Of a stretch of DNA of 32,832 nucleotides, positions 16,793 to 24,402 are shown piece after piece. How positions within the stretch are numbered: position 1 is the stretch's first letter; each line of letters starts with the position of its first letter. This DNA is from Alphaproteobacteria bacterium (GTDB taxonomy: Bacteria > Pseudomonadota > Alphaproteobacteria > Sphingomonadales > Sphingomonadaceae). The stretch spans positions 1 through 32,832 of the forward strand of contig JAQGLF010000042.1 of assembly GCA_028293025.1 (NCBI GenBank), in the 5' to 3' direction. The notes under the pieces were generated by a model that did no database searches, was not told the origin of the DNA, and saw nothing but the letters and a program-made list of their open reading frames with translations. Position numbers and translations under genes: made by a program.

Positions 16793-17173
16793 TCAGGCGA
16801 CTGCGCGACGGTTCAAATCGTGGCCCAGAGCAAGGATGAGGACCCCGACGATCGTGTAGACGGTGCCGGCGCCGCCTTCGGGAAGGCTGAGCGAGCCCGC
16901 CATCACGCCGAGGCCGAGGCCGCCGACCGCCGCAGGCATCATGAAGCCGTGATGGACGATGCCGCGGCCAAGCGCGGCGATGCCGAGGCCGATGGCGAAG
17001 ACCAGGCCGGTCTCGTGGATCCGCGGATCGAGCAGCATGCCGCCGGCCGAGGCGAGCAGGGCGACGAAGATCGCGCTCGCCACGCAATGGACGAGGCACA
17101 GGCCGGAGAGGCCGATGGCCATCCGGTCGAACAGCCCCCTTTGCGCCGCATTGGCGAACATCTTTGCGCTCAT
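16793..17173 (-). CDS. MerC-domain membrane protein
   Basis: The 126-residue product has four hydrophobic segments and the MerC feature LSGLCLVHCVASAI, in which a Cys and a His-Cys pair lie in the first helix (C-L-V-H-C). MerC proteins carry metal ions, classically Hg(II), across the inner membrane. No other mer gene is present, and the co-directional zur-like gene suggests zinc (or another divalent metal) uptake under zinc limitation. The track's ATG at 17173 sits directly behind AAAGGA, which is too close for normal spacing; an ATG at 17161 is possible, with the same purine run then somewhat far away. Confidence 0.82.
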   Translation of the reverse strand: MSAKMFANAAQRGLFDRMAIGLSGLCLVHCVASAIFVALLASAGGMLLDPRIHETGLVFAIGLGIAALGRGIVHHGFMMPAAVGGLGLGVMAGSLSLPEGGAGTVYTIVGVLILALGHDLNRRAVA

Positions 17174-17188
17174 TCCTTTCGCAGCCGC

Positions 17189-17223
17189 TCTATAATCGCC
17201 CGATAGTGAAGTTACAACATCAC
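17189..17223 (-). promoter_or_regulatory. Promoter of the merC-zur unit with overlapping Zur-like box
   Basis: On the minus strand TTGTAA (17217-17212) and TATAGA (17194-17189) are 17 nt apart, a good housekeeping promoter. The -35 lies inside GTGATGTTGTAACTTCAC (17223-17206), an 18-bp imperfect palindrome with GTGA/TCAC ends. Its core ATGTTGTAACTT resembles the ATGTTATAACAT type of proteobacterial Zur sites. A repressor bound here would block RNA polymerase. The site also lies in the divergent ctaA upstream region. Confidence 0.6.
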
Positions 17224-17277
17224 ATATTTCGAAAAAGTTGCATTGAGAAGCGCCGTCCGGAACGATAGGCGCGGGCC

Positions 17278-18324
17278 ATGGCCACGAAAGCCGCCGCCCC
17301 GTCCGCGCCCGCCCGGCCGCGCCCCTTCGCTCTGTCCAACTGGCTGCTGCTGGTGGCGGCGATGGTGCTGGCGACGGTGGTGGTGGGCGGCATCACCCGT
17401 CTGACCGAATCCGGCCTGTCGATCGTCAAATGGGAGCCGGTCGCGGGTGCGCTGCCGCCGCTCGGCGATGCGCAATGGCAGGCCGAATTCGCCGCCTACA
17501 GGCAGAGCCCGCAATATCAGCTGGTCAATACCGGCATGACGCTGGCCGACTTCAAGACCATCTTCTTCTGGGAATATGTCCACCGGCTGCTCGGCCGGGT
17601 GATCGGCCTCGTCTTCTTCTTCCCGCTCGCCTGGTTCGCCTGGAAGCGGGCGATCCCGAAGGGCTATGGCTGGAAGCTGGTCGCGATCCTCGGGCTCGGC
17701 GGGCTGCAGGGGGCGATCGGCTGGTGGATGGTCGCCTCGGGACTGGTCGAGCGGCCGGAGGTCAGCCATATCCGCCTCGCCATCCACCTGCTGACCGCGC
17801 TGACCATCTTCTCGGCCTGTCTGTGGGTCGCGCTCGACCTGCGCGCCCTCGCCCGCGATCCCGCGGCACGGCCGGCACGAATGCCGACGGCGGGGATCTG
17901 GGCCCTGTCCCTGCTCGCGCTGCAGCTGATGTTCGGCGCCTATGTCGCCGGCCTCGACGCCGGTTTCGCCTACAATAGCTGGCCGAAAATGGGCGACGAA
18001 TGGTTCCCGAGCGACACGCAGATGATGCATCCCTGGGTGCGCAATTTCGTCGACAATCCGATCGTCGTGCAGTTCGTCCACCGCTGGCTGGCCTGGGGCG
18101 TGGCGGCCTTGGTGGCCTTGCTCGCCGCGACGGCATGGCGCCGCGGCCGCAGCCGCCACGCCGCCGCCTTGATCGTCGCCGTAGGCCTGCAGATCTCGCT
18201 CGGCATCTCGACCCTGCTCAGCGGCGTCGCCATCCCGATCGCCGCCGCGCATCAGGGGATGGCGGTGCTGCTGCTCGCCACAATTCTCGCCACCTCGCAT
18301 GTTTTGGGCGAGCGGCCGGCGTGA
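17278..18324 (+). CDS. ctaA: Heme A synthase (COX15/CtaA)
   Basis: CtaA oxidises the C8 methyl of heme O to the formyl of heme A for aa3-type cytochrome oxidases. The 348-residue membrane protein is the Cox15-like proteobacterial form. It has VVVGGITRLTESGLSIVKWEPVAGALPP, the first heme-ligand region WEYVHRLLGRVIG, then HIRLAIHLLTA, the second repeat AGLDAGFAYNSWPKMG, FVHRWLAWG and the terminal AAAHQGMAVLLLATIL, giving the conserved His set. The eight expected hydrophobic helices are visible. The stop overlaps the cutA GTG start (GTGA), so the two genes are translationally coupled. Confidence 0.95.
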   Translation: MATKAAAPSAPARPRPFALSNWLLLVAAMVLATVVVGGITRLTESGLSIVKWEPVAGALPPLGDAQWQAEFAAYRQSPQYQLVNTGMTLADFKTIFFWEYVHRLLGRVIGLVFFFPLAWFAWKRAIPKGYGWKLVAILGLGGLQGAIGWWMVASGLVERPEVSHIRLAIHLLTALTIFSACLWVALDLRALARDPAARPARMPTAGIWALSLLALQLMFGAYVAGLDAGFAYNSWPKMGDEWFPSDTQMMHPWVRNFVDNPIVVQFVHRWLAWGVAALVALLAATAWRRGRSRHAAALIVAVGLQISLGISTLLSGVAIPIAAAHQGMAVLLLATILATSHVLGERPA

Positions 18325-18662
18325 CGGACATCGTCACCGTCTACGCGACCTTCGCGGAGGAAGATGAGGCCGCCCGCATTGCCCGCACCCTAGTCGAGGA
18401 GCGGCTCGCCGCCTGCGCCAACATCCTCGGTCCCTGCCGCTCGATCTATCGCTGGAAAGGCAAGGTCGAGGATGCCGAGGAGGTCGCGGTGTTGTTCAAG
18501 ACGACGGCCGGCGGCGCCGAGGCCCTGATCGCCCGCCTCGCGGCGCTGCACAGCTACGACGTGCCGGCGGCGGTGGTGTGGCCGATCGCGGCGGCGCTCG
18601 AGGCCTATGCCGGCTGGGTCGCGGAATCGGTCGCGGGCGAAGTCGCCCTTCGGCGCGATTGA
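18321..18662 (+). CDS. cutA: Divalent cation tolerance protein CutA
   Basis: CutA1 is a small trimeric protein with a PII-like fold, linked to copper and divalent-cation tolerance, though its biochemical role is unsettled. The 113-residue product starts at a GTG (VTDIVTVYATFAEEDEA) and has the family stretches LVEERLAACANILGPCRSIYRWKGKVE and LHSYDVPAAVVWPI. It is absent from the ORF track in this form because the track extends the frame to 18000. The GTG overlaps the ctaA stop by 4 nt; this overlap and the match to the family N-terminus fix the start. Confidence 0.92.
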   Translation: MTDIVTVYATFAEEDEAARIARTLVEERLAACANILGPCRSIYRWKGKVEDAEEVAVLFKTTAGGAEALIARLAALHSYDVPAAVVWPIAAALEAYAGWVAESVAGEVALRRD

Positions 18663-18741
18663 CGTCGACGAAATCGGCCATCGCCGGCGACTATGACGCT
18701 CGAAGGTATCATTTTACCTTCCGCAAAAGCCGCGCTTTTCC

Positions 18742-18802
18742 TTGACTTCGAGGGCCTCGGCTGCCATTTACCCGCCTCGGCGCCGCCCCTGTGAGGCGGC
18801 GC
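18742..18802 (+). promoter_or_regulatory. Promoter and 5' leader hairpin of rplM-rpsI
   Basis: TTGACT (18742-18747) is followed after 17 nt by CATTTA (18765-18770); the -35 is strong, the -10 weak. Directly after the predicted start lies GCGCCGCC-CCTGTGA-GGCGGCGC (18780-18802), a perfect 8-bp stem, followed by CACTGCTTTTC. The hairpin at the 5' end of a ribosomal-protein mRNA, 44 nt before rplM, is a candidate for L13 autoregulation or attenuation. AAGGGAG before rplM is the ribosome binding site. Confidence 0.5.
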
Positions 18803-18846
18803 ACTGCTTTTCAAAAGAGGTCGCATCCTCAAGGGAGATTCAGGCC

Positions 18847-19326
18847 ATGAAGGCGCTGATGAAGACCACCAAGTCGGCCAAGCCGCACGAGGTGGAGAAG
18901 AAATGGCATCTGATCGATGCCGAGGGGCTCGTGGTCGGGCGGCTCGCGTCGATCATCGCCAACATCCTGCGCGGCAAGCACAAGCCGAGCTACACGCCCC
19001 ATGTCGATTGCGGCGACCATGTCGTCGTCGTCAACGCCGGCAAGGTGCGTTTCACCGGCAAGAAGCTGCAGGACAAGGTCTACTGGCGCCACACCGGCTA
19101 TGTCGGCGGCATCAAGGGCGTCACCGCCGGCAAGGTGCTCGAGGGCAAGTTCCCCGAGCGCGTGCTGGAGAAAGCGGTCGAGCGGATGATCCCGCGGGGA
19201 CCGCTGGGCCGCGACCAGATGCGCGCCCTTCACCTCTATAACGGCACCGAGCATCCGCACGGCGGCCAGAGCCCCGAAATTCTCGATGTCGCGGGCATGA
19301 ACCGCAAGAACAAGGTGGGTGCCTGA
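18847..19326 (+). CDS. rplM: 50S ribosomal protein L13
   Basis: L13 is an early assembly protein of the 50S subunit. The 159-residue product starts [21 protein letters not shown] and contains the L13 stretches [50 protein letters not shown] and the signature [25 protein letters not shown]. The ATG at 18847 is chosen over the track's upstream TTG because AAGGGAG lies before it and the N-terminus fits alphaproteobacterial L13. Its stop overlaps the rpsI start (TGATG), the usual coupled pair. Confidence 0.97.
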   Translation: MKALMKTTKSAKPHEVEKKWHLIDAEGLVVGRLASIIANILRGKHKPSYTPHVDCGDHVVVVNAGKVRFTGKKLQDKVYWRHTGYVGGIKGVTAGKVLEGKFPERVLEKAVERMIPRGPLGRDQMRALHLYNGTEHPHGGQSPEILDVAGMNRKNKVGA

Positions 19327-19907
19327 TGTCCGACAATCGCCAGTCCCTTTCCGATCTCGCCGGGCTGACCGGCGCCGCTCCGGCTCCGGCTCCGGCCCCT
19401 GCCCCGGCCGCCGCGCCCGCCGAGGGCGAAGCCGGCGCGCCCGCGCCGGCCGAGGATCAGGGCGTCTCCACCCAGGGCTCGCAGATCCAGGCGGTGCTTC
19501 GCGAGCAGCAGCTCGACAAGCAGGGCCGGGCCTATGCGACCGGCCGCCGCAAGGACGCCGTCGCCCGCGTCTGGCTGAAGCCGGGCAGCGGCCAGATCGT
19601 CGTCAACGGCCGCGACCAGAACGTCTATTTCGCCCGGCCGACGCTGCGCCTGATCATCAACCAGGTGTTCGACATCACCGAGCGCCGCGGCCAGTATGAC
19701 GTGATCGCGACCGTCAAAGGCGGCGGCCTTTCGGGCCAGGCCGGCGCCGTGCGCCACGGCATCTCGACCGCCCTCACCCGCTACGAGCCGACTTTGCGCC
19801 CGGCGGTCAAGCAGGCCGGCTTCCTGACCCGCGACCCGCGCGTCGTCGAGCGCAAGAAGTACGGCCGCGCCAAGGCCCGCCGGTCCTTCCAGTTCTCGAA
19901 GAGGTAG
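19326..19907 (+). CDS. rpsI: 30S ribosomal protein S9 with long N-terminal extension
   Basis: S9 sits in the 30S head, and its C-terminal tail touches the P-site tRNA anticodon loop. The conserved body runs from [20 protein letters not shown] (about residue 70) to the end [16 protein letters not shown], with the terminal Lys-Arg intact. Before it is an extension of about 65 residues that includes an Ala-Pro repeat ([20 protein letters not shown]) and an acidic linker, so the protein is 193 residues rather than about 130. The extension begins at the ATG coupled to the rplM stop, so it is translated unless an internal start is used. Confidence 0.95.
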   Translation: MSDNRQSLSDLAGLTGAAPAPAPAPAPAAAPAEGEAGAPAPAEDQGVSTQGSQIQAVLREQQLDKQGRAYATGRRKDAVARVWLKPGSGQIVVNGRDQNVYFARPTLRLIINQVFDITERRGQYDVIATVKGGGLSGQAGAVRHGISTALTRYEPTLRPAVKQAGFLTRDPRVVERKKYGRAKARRSFQFSKR

Positions 19908-19922
19908 GGCTTACCCACGTCC

Positions 19923-20013
19923 CGTCATTGCGAGCGGAGCGCGGCAATCCAGTGCTGATTACGAGCCATGCGCCGGACTGGATTGCCGCGTCGCTTCGCT
20001 CCTCGCAATGACG
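19923..20013. repeat. Palindromic repeat family A, copy 3
   Basis: CGTCATTGCGAGCGGAGCGCGGCAATCCAGTGCTGAT and the inverted GGACTGGATTGCCGCGTCGCTTCGCTCCTCGCAATGACG form a 91-bp element 15 nt after the rpsI stop. The left half matches copy A2 up to CCAGTGCTGAT, after which the core diverges. Its position suggests it could also serve as a 3'-end structure for the rplM-rpsI transcript. Confidence 0.92.
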
Positions 20014-20096
20014 GGCGCAATGCTCCAGCCGGCAGCTGGGACTCACGCCCGGCACCGCTCGGGCCTATGCTTCTGCGCAGCGAAGGGGGAAGCGGG

Positions 20097-20360
20097 ATGC
20101 AGAATCTGGACATTGGTGTGGTGATCGACACGAACGATCCCACGGGCGATTTCCGCGTGCGGGTGATGATCCCCAGCGTGCTCGCGGACCAGCCGGTCTG
20201 GGCGCGCGTTTGCCAGTCGAACGCGTCCGACAGCTTCTGCCTGCCCGAAACGGGCGACCAGGTCCTCGTCGGTTTCATCGGCGGAGACCTCGATATGCCC
20301 GTCCTCCTCGGCAACCTGTCGAGCCCCGAAAGGCCGCCCGCTACGCCGCCAGGTGGATGA
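20097..20360 (+). CDS. Orphan gp5/VgrG-type OB-fold protein
   Basis: The 87-residue product reads MQNLDIGVVIDTNDPTGDFR and continues RVMIPSV..QPVWARVCQ, FCLPETGDQVLVGFIGGDLDMPVLLGNL. This is the pattern of the gp5/VgrG N-terminal OB domain found in phage baseplate spikes and type VI tips (G.V..n.DP.g.gRV.V..P, W.RV, LPe.GdeVLV.F..GD...P.vlG). AAGGGGGAAGCGGG precedes the ATG. Normal spike proteins go on to a beta-helix or needle; here the protein ends after the OB fold with a Pro-rich tail. No other phage, tailocin or T6SS gene lies in the window. It could be a remnant or a small adapted protein. Confidence 0.7.
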   Translation: MQNLDIGVVIDTNDPTGDFRVRVMIPSVLADQPVWARVCQSNASDSFCLPETGDQVLVGFIGGDLDMPVLLGNLSSPERPPATPPGG

Positions 20361-20376
20361 TCGGCCCGCTTTCCCT

Positions 20377-20799
20377 TCAGCCGGCGGCGTGGCGTTCGCG
20401 GGCCGAGGCGTAGGAGACGGCGATCAGCGTCTCGAGCACCCCCGAATCCGCATCGGCGAGCGACTTCAGATAGAGGCAGCCCTTGCCGGTCCTGTGCCTG
20501 CCGAGGCGCGCAAGCAGGTCGTCGCGCCCGCCGGCGCCGAGGCCGAGATAGAGGACCAGCTCCTTCGCCCGCGGCGAGAAGCCGACCAGCATCGATTCGC
20601 CTTCTCGGCCGCTCTCATATTTGTAATGGTAGCGGCCGAAGCCGACGATGCTCGGGCCCCAGAGCCGCGCCGGCTCGCTTGTGATCCTGGCCATCGTCTC
20701 GCAAAGCGCCTGCGCGTCCGCCCGCCGCGCCGGATCGGGGACGGAAGCGAGGAAAGCGCCGACATCGGCATCGGTCTCCTGGGTCTTGTTGTTGGCCAT
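20377..20799 (-). CDS. DUF1801 domain-containing protein
   Basis: The 140-residue product matches DUF1801 (a YdhG/YyaL-like small fold): ADVGAFLASVPDPARRADAQALCETMARITSEPARLWGPSIVGFGRYHYKYESGREGE, followed by MLVGFSPRAKELVLYLGLG and a C-terminal LGRHRTGKGCLYLKSLADADSGVLETLI. The ATG at 20799 has GGGAGGCG at good spacing; the longer frame in the track is a shadow. There is no signal or membrane segment. Function is unknown; some relatives bind iron. It is convergent with the OB-fold gene (16 nt between stops). Confidence 0.85.
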   Translation of the reverse strand: MANNKTQETDADVGAFLASVPDPARRADAQALCETMARITSEPARLWGPSIVGFGRYHYKYESGREGESMLVGFSPRAKELVLYLGLGAGGRDDLLARLGRHRTGKGCLYLKSLADADSGVLETLIAVSYASARERHAAG

Positions 20800-20925
20800 T
20801 TTTTCGCCTCCCGCTTTCAGCAGACTGCCGTCCGGCGGCTCGTCCGACAAGGCCAAGCCGCTCGGCTCGGTTTGACCGCAAGACCCGGGGTGCCCGGTCG
20901 GCCGCGAGGGGGCAGGCCCCGCGAC

Positions 20926-21636
20926 ATGGAAGCACACGATATCTCGCCGACCAGGGTCGACGCAACGCAGCTTTCGAAGCAGCTCGACATGCGGGGCTGG
21001 GCCTCGTTGCCGTCCTTGCTCGACGAAAACCAATGCGCCGACCTGCGCGCGCTGTACGACGAGGACGGCGCCTTCCGCTCGACCATCGTCATGGCGCGAC
21101 ACGGCTTCGGTTCGGGCGAATATCGCTATTTCGCTTATCCCCTGCCGCCGCTGGTGGCACGGCTGCGGGCTTGGCTCTATCCGCCGCTGGCCGAAATCGC
21201 CAATCGCTGGGCGGCGGTGCTCGGCGCGCCGGCCGACTTTCCTCCCGCCCACGAGGATTATCTCGCGCGCTGCCGGGAGGCCGGGCAGGGCCGGCCGACG
21301 CCGCTCCTCCTCCGCTACCGCGCCGGCGATTACAATGCGCTCCATCAGGACGTTTACGGCGATCTGGTCTTCCCGCTGCAGGTCGCGATCCTGCTGTCCG
21401 AGCAGGGCGAGGATTTCGACGGCGGGGAGTTCCTGCTGGTCGAACAAAGGCCGCGCATGCAGTCGCGCGGCTCGGTCGTGCCGCTCCGCCGCGGCGACGC
21501 CGTCGTCTTCCCGGTCCGCCACCGGCCGGTCCGCGGCACGCGCGGCTTCTACCGAACGGCGATGCGCCACGGCGTCAGCGAATTGCGCTCGGGCGAGCGG
21601 CTGACCCTCGGCCTCATCTTCCACGACGCCCGCTGA
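20926..21636 (+). CDS. 2-oxoglutarate/Fe(II)-dependent oxygenase
   Basis: The 236-residue product has the double-stranded beta-helix dioxygenase features: LLLRYRAGDYNALHQDVYGDLVFPLQVAILLS holds the HxD iron motif (H140, D142), the second His is H215 in AMRHGVSELRSGERLTLGLIFHD, and R225 would bind the 2-oxoglutarate carboxylate. The Gly-rich FDGGEFLLVEQRPRMQSRG lies between them. This order fits the prolyl-4-hydroxylase-like 2OG-Fe(II) superfamily. A DNA/RNA or protein substrate cannot be told from sequence. The ATG at 20926 gives MEAHDISPTR; GAGGGGG lies 15-21 nt upstream, a little far. Confidence 0.85.
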   Translation: MEAHDISPTRVDATQLSKQLDMRGWASLPSLLDENQCADLRALYDEDGAFRSTIVMARHGFGSGEYRYFAYPLPPLVARLRAWLYPPLAEIANRWAAVLGAPADFPPAHEDYLARCREAGQGRPTPLLLRYRAGDYNALHQDVYGDLVFPLQVAILLSEQGEDFDGGEFLLVEQRPRMQSRGSVVPLRRGDAVVFPVRHRPVRGTRGFYRTAMRHGVSELRSGERLTLGLIFHDAR

Positions 21637-21655
21637 AAGCGGACCCCCTCGGCCC

Positions 21656-22645
<990 letters not shown>

Positions 22646-22801
22646 TCTCTCTCTCCCGTTCGCGCCGACCGGGCCTTAACGGCCGGGTCGCCGTCGCGTC
22701 CCATCGGCCCGTCGCGCCGGCGCCGCCATAGGCCGCAGCGGGCACGGCCGCAACGCGCGCATCCGCTTCCCTTTCGCCCCCCGCTGAGGCACGGGAGGGC
22801 G

Positions 22802-23152
22802 ATGCTCTACCTCGTCGTCAAGGCCGGGCTGTCCGGGCTCATCGTCGCCATCATCTCGGAGGTCGCCAAGCGCTATCCGGGATGGGGCGGGCTGATCGCC
22901 TCCCTGCCGCTCGTGTCGGTGCTCGCCATGATCTGGCTGTGGCGCGACACCGGCGACAAGGTCCGCCTGGCCGTCCAGGCCGAGGCGACCTTCTGGTTCG
23001 TCCTCCCCTCGCAACCGATGTTCCTCCTGATCCCGTACATGCTGCGCCACGGCTGGCCCTTCTGGGCCGCCCTCGCCGCCGGCTGCGCGCTCACCATCCT
23101 GCTTTATTCGCTGACCTTGTGGGTGGGGCCGAGGCTGGGTCTGCGGCTTTGA
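22802..23152 (+). CDS. DUF3147 family inner-membrane protein
   Basis: The 116-residue product starts MLYLVVKAGLSGLIVAIISE and shows the family stretch SEVAKRYPGWGGLIASLPLVSVLAMIWLWRDTGD, then FWFVLPSQPMFLLIPYMLRHGWPFW and a last hydrophobic helix. Four membrane segments are visible. The family has no proven role. GGGAGGGCG lies right before the ATG. It is the last part of a longer spurious frame in the ORF track. It is divergent from the aldo/keto reductase gene with a 156-nt intergenic region, and convergent with the metal-module gene downstream. Confidence 0.85.
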   Translation: MLYLVVKAGLSGLIVAIISEVAKRYPGWGGLIASLPLVSVLAMIWLWRDTGDKVRLAVQAEATFWFVLPSQPMFLLIPYMLRHGWPFWAALAAGCALTILLYSLTLWVGPRLGLRL

Positions 23153-23199
23153 GCCGGTATTGACGGTGGCGAAGGGTCGGGGCCGTCCGACCCCCGCGC

Positions 23200-23757
23200 T
23201 CAATGGTGCATCTCACCCTTCGCCATCATCATATGGTGCTGCTGATGATGGACGCCGTCGCTCATCAGCCCGAAGAAGCCGAGCGCGCGGATTTTCTGCG
23301 CTGCCGCCGCATTGTCGCCGGTCACGATCATTGTCGCGCCGTCGGGCGTGTCCGCCACGCTCGCATGCCGGCCGTCGCGACCGTCGGTCATCGCGTCGTG
23401 GCTCCTGGTCATCCGCCGGATCGAATCCGCCACCGCTCCATCGCCGCCGATGTCGAACCGCATGCCGCCCGTCACCGGCGTCGCGGCGACCCGCGCGTGA
23501 AGCACGACATTGTCCATGTCGACCAGATGGGCCCGCAGCGCATCCACATCGACCTTCGACCAATCGGTGCGCGGATCGGCCTCGAGCAGGGCGACCACTT
23601 CGGTGATAGCACCGAAGGCGGCCTGGCCGCTCTCCTTCGGCATGGTTGCGTTGCCCGCATCCATGCCCGCCATGTCATGCCCTTGATGGCCCACATGCTG
23701 GGCATGAACGCCGATGGGGACGGCGAGGAGGACGGCGGCGAATAACAGCTTTCTCAT
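23200..23757 (-). CDS. Exported His/Met-rich protein of a probable copper module
   Basis: The 185-residue product begins MRKLLFAAVLLAVPIGVHAQ, a Sec signal peptide. The mature protein starts HVGHQGHDMAGMDAG and ends HHQQHHMMMAKGEMHH: clusters of His and Met typical of periplasmic Cu(I)/Cu(II) binding. The middle (FGAITEVVALLEADPRTDWSKVDVDALRAHLVDMDNVVLHA, ..IRALGFFGLMSDGVHHQ) is a conserved type I recall from copper-resistance loci, but it has no named function. The ORF track buries it in a 585-residue frame; the ATG at 23757 has AGGAG upstream. It is divergent from a Crp/Fnr gene with 54 nt between starts, so both may be controlled together. Confidence 0.8.
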   Translation of the reverse strand: MRKLLFAAVLLAVPIGVHAQHVGHQGHDMAGMDAGNATMPKESGQAAFGAITEVVALLEADPRTDWSKVDVDALRAHLVDMDNVVLHARVAATPVTGGMRFDIGGDGAVADSIRRMTRSHDAMTDGRDGRHASVADTPDGATMIVTGDNAAAAQKIRALGFFGLMSDGVHHQQHHMMMAKGEMHH

Positions 23758-23811
23758 GTCTTTGCTCCTGGCTGGATGCCCGGAGGTTGCACGGAAGGCG
23801 GCGACAGGAAT

Positions 23812-24369
23812 ATGATCGCGATCATGTCCGAATTGCTTGCTTGTCTCGGCCGCCTGCCGGCCGATGCCTTCACGATCGGCTCCGGCCAGCCCCTGTTCCG
23901 GCGCGGCGATCCGGTGCGCCACCTGTTCACGGTGGAGAGCGGACTGGTTCACCTGGTGCGTTATCAGGAGGATGGAACGGCCACCGTGATGCAGCGTGCC
24001 CAAAGGGGCGACGTGGTGGCGGAAGCGTCGATGTTCGGCACCCGTTATCATTGCGACGCGGCAGCCGTAAGCGATGCGTCGCTGCGCCGCCTGTCGATGG
24101 CGCACGTGCGCGCGGCGATGGATGCCGATCCCGGTTTCGCCCGTGCCTGCGCGGAGCATCTGGCGCACGAAGTCCACCGGATGCGCGTGCGGTCCGAGAT
24201 CATGGGCATGAAGCGCGTGGCCGGGCGGCTCGATGCCTGGCTGTCGATGCGGCCGCTCCCGCCCAGAGGCGAATGGGGCGCCCTCGCCGCCGATATCGGC
24301 GTGACGCGGGAAGCGCTCTACCGCGAGCTGTCCCGCCGACGGCGACAAGCCGCACCTTCTATCCATTGA
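23812..24369 (+). CDS. Crp/Fnr-family regulator (compact)
   Basis: The 185-residue product has an N-terminal cyclic-nucleotide-binding fold (FTIGSGQPLFRRGDPVRHLFTVESGLVHLVRYQEDGTATVMQRAQRGDVVAEASMF), a long dimer helix and a short winged-helix end (WGALAADIGVTREALYRELSRRRRQ). The start MIAIMSELLAC at 23812 has AGGA at good spacing. The DNA-binding domain is shorter than usual, ending soon after the recognition helix, so the wing is reduced. Its divergent orientation to a His/Met-rich metal protein suggests it controls this module. The effector is unknown; FNR-type cluster cysteines are absent. Confidence 0.85.
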   Translation: MIAIMSELLACLGRLPADAFTIGSGQPLFRRGDPVRHLFTVESGLVHLVRYQEDGTATVMQRAQRGDVVAEASMFGTRYHCDAAAVSDASLRRLSMAHVRAAMDADPGFARACAEHLAHEVHRMRVRSEIMGMKRVAGRLDAWLSMRPLPPRGEWGALAADIGVTREALYRELSRRRRQAAPSIH

Positions 24370-24402
24370 CAGCCGAATAGCTTTCTTCTTCCGCGATGCT
24401 GT

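Noticed and set aside
16793-17173. Mercury resistance operon
   Set aside because: Only a MerC-domain protein is present; merR, merT, merP and merA are missing and the neighbour is a zur-like gene.
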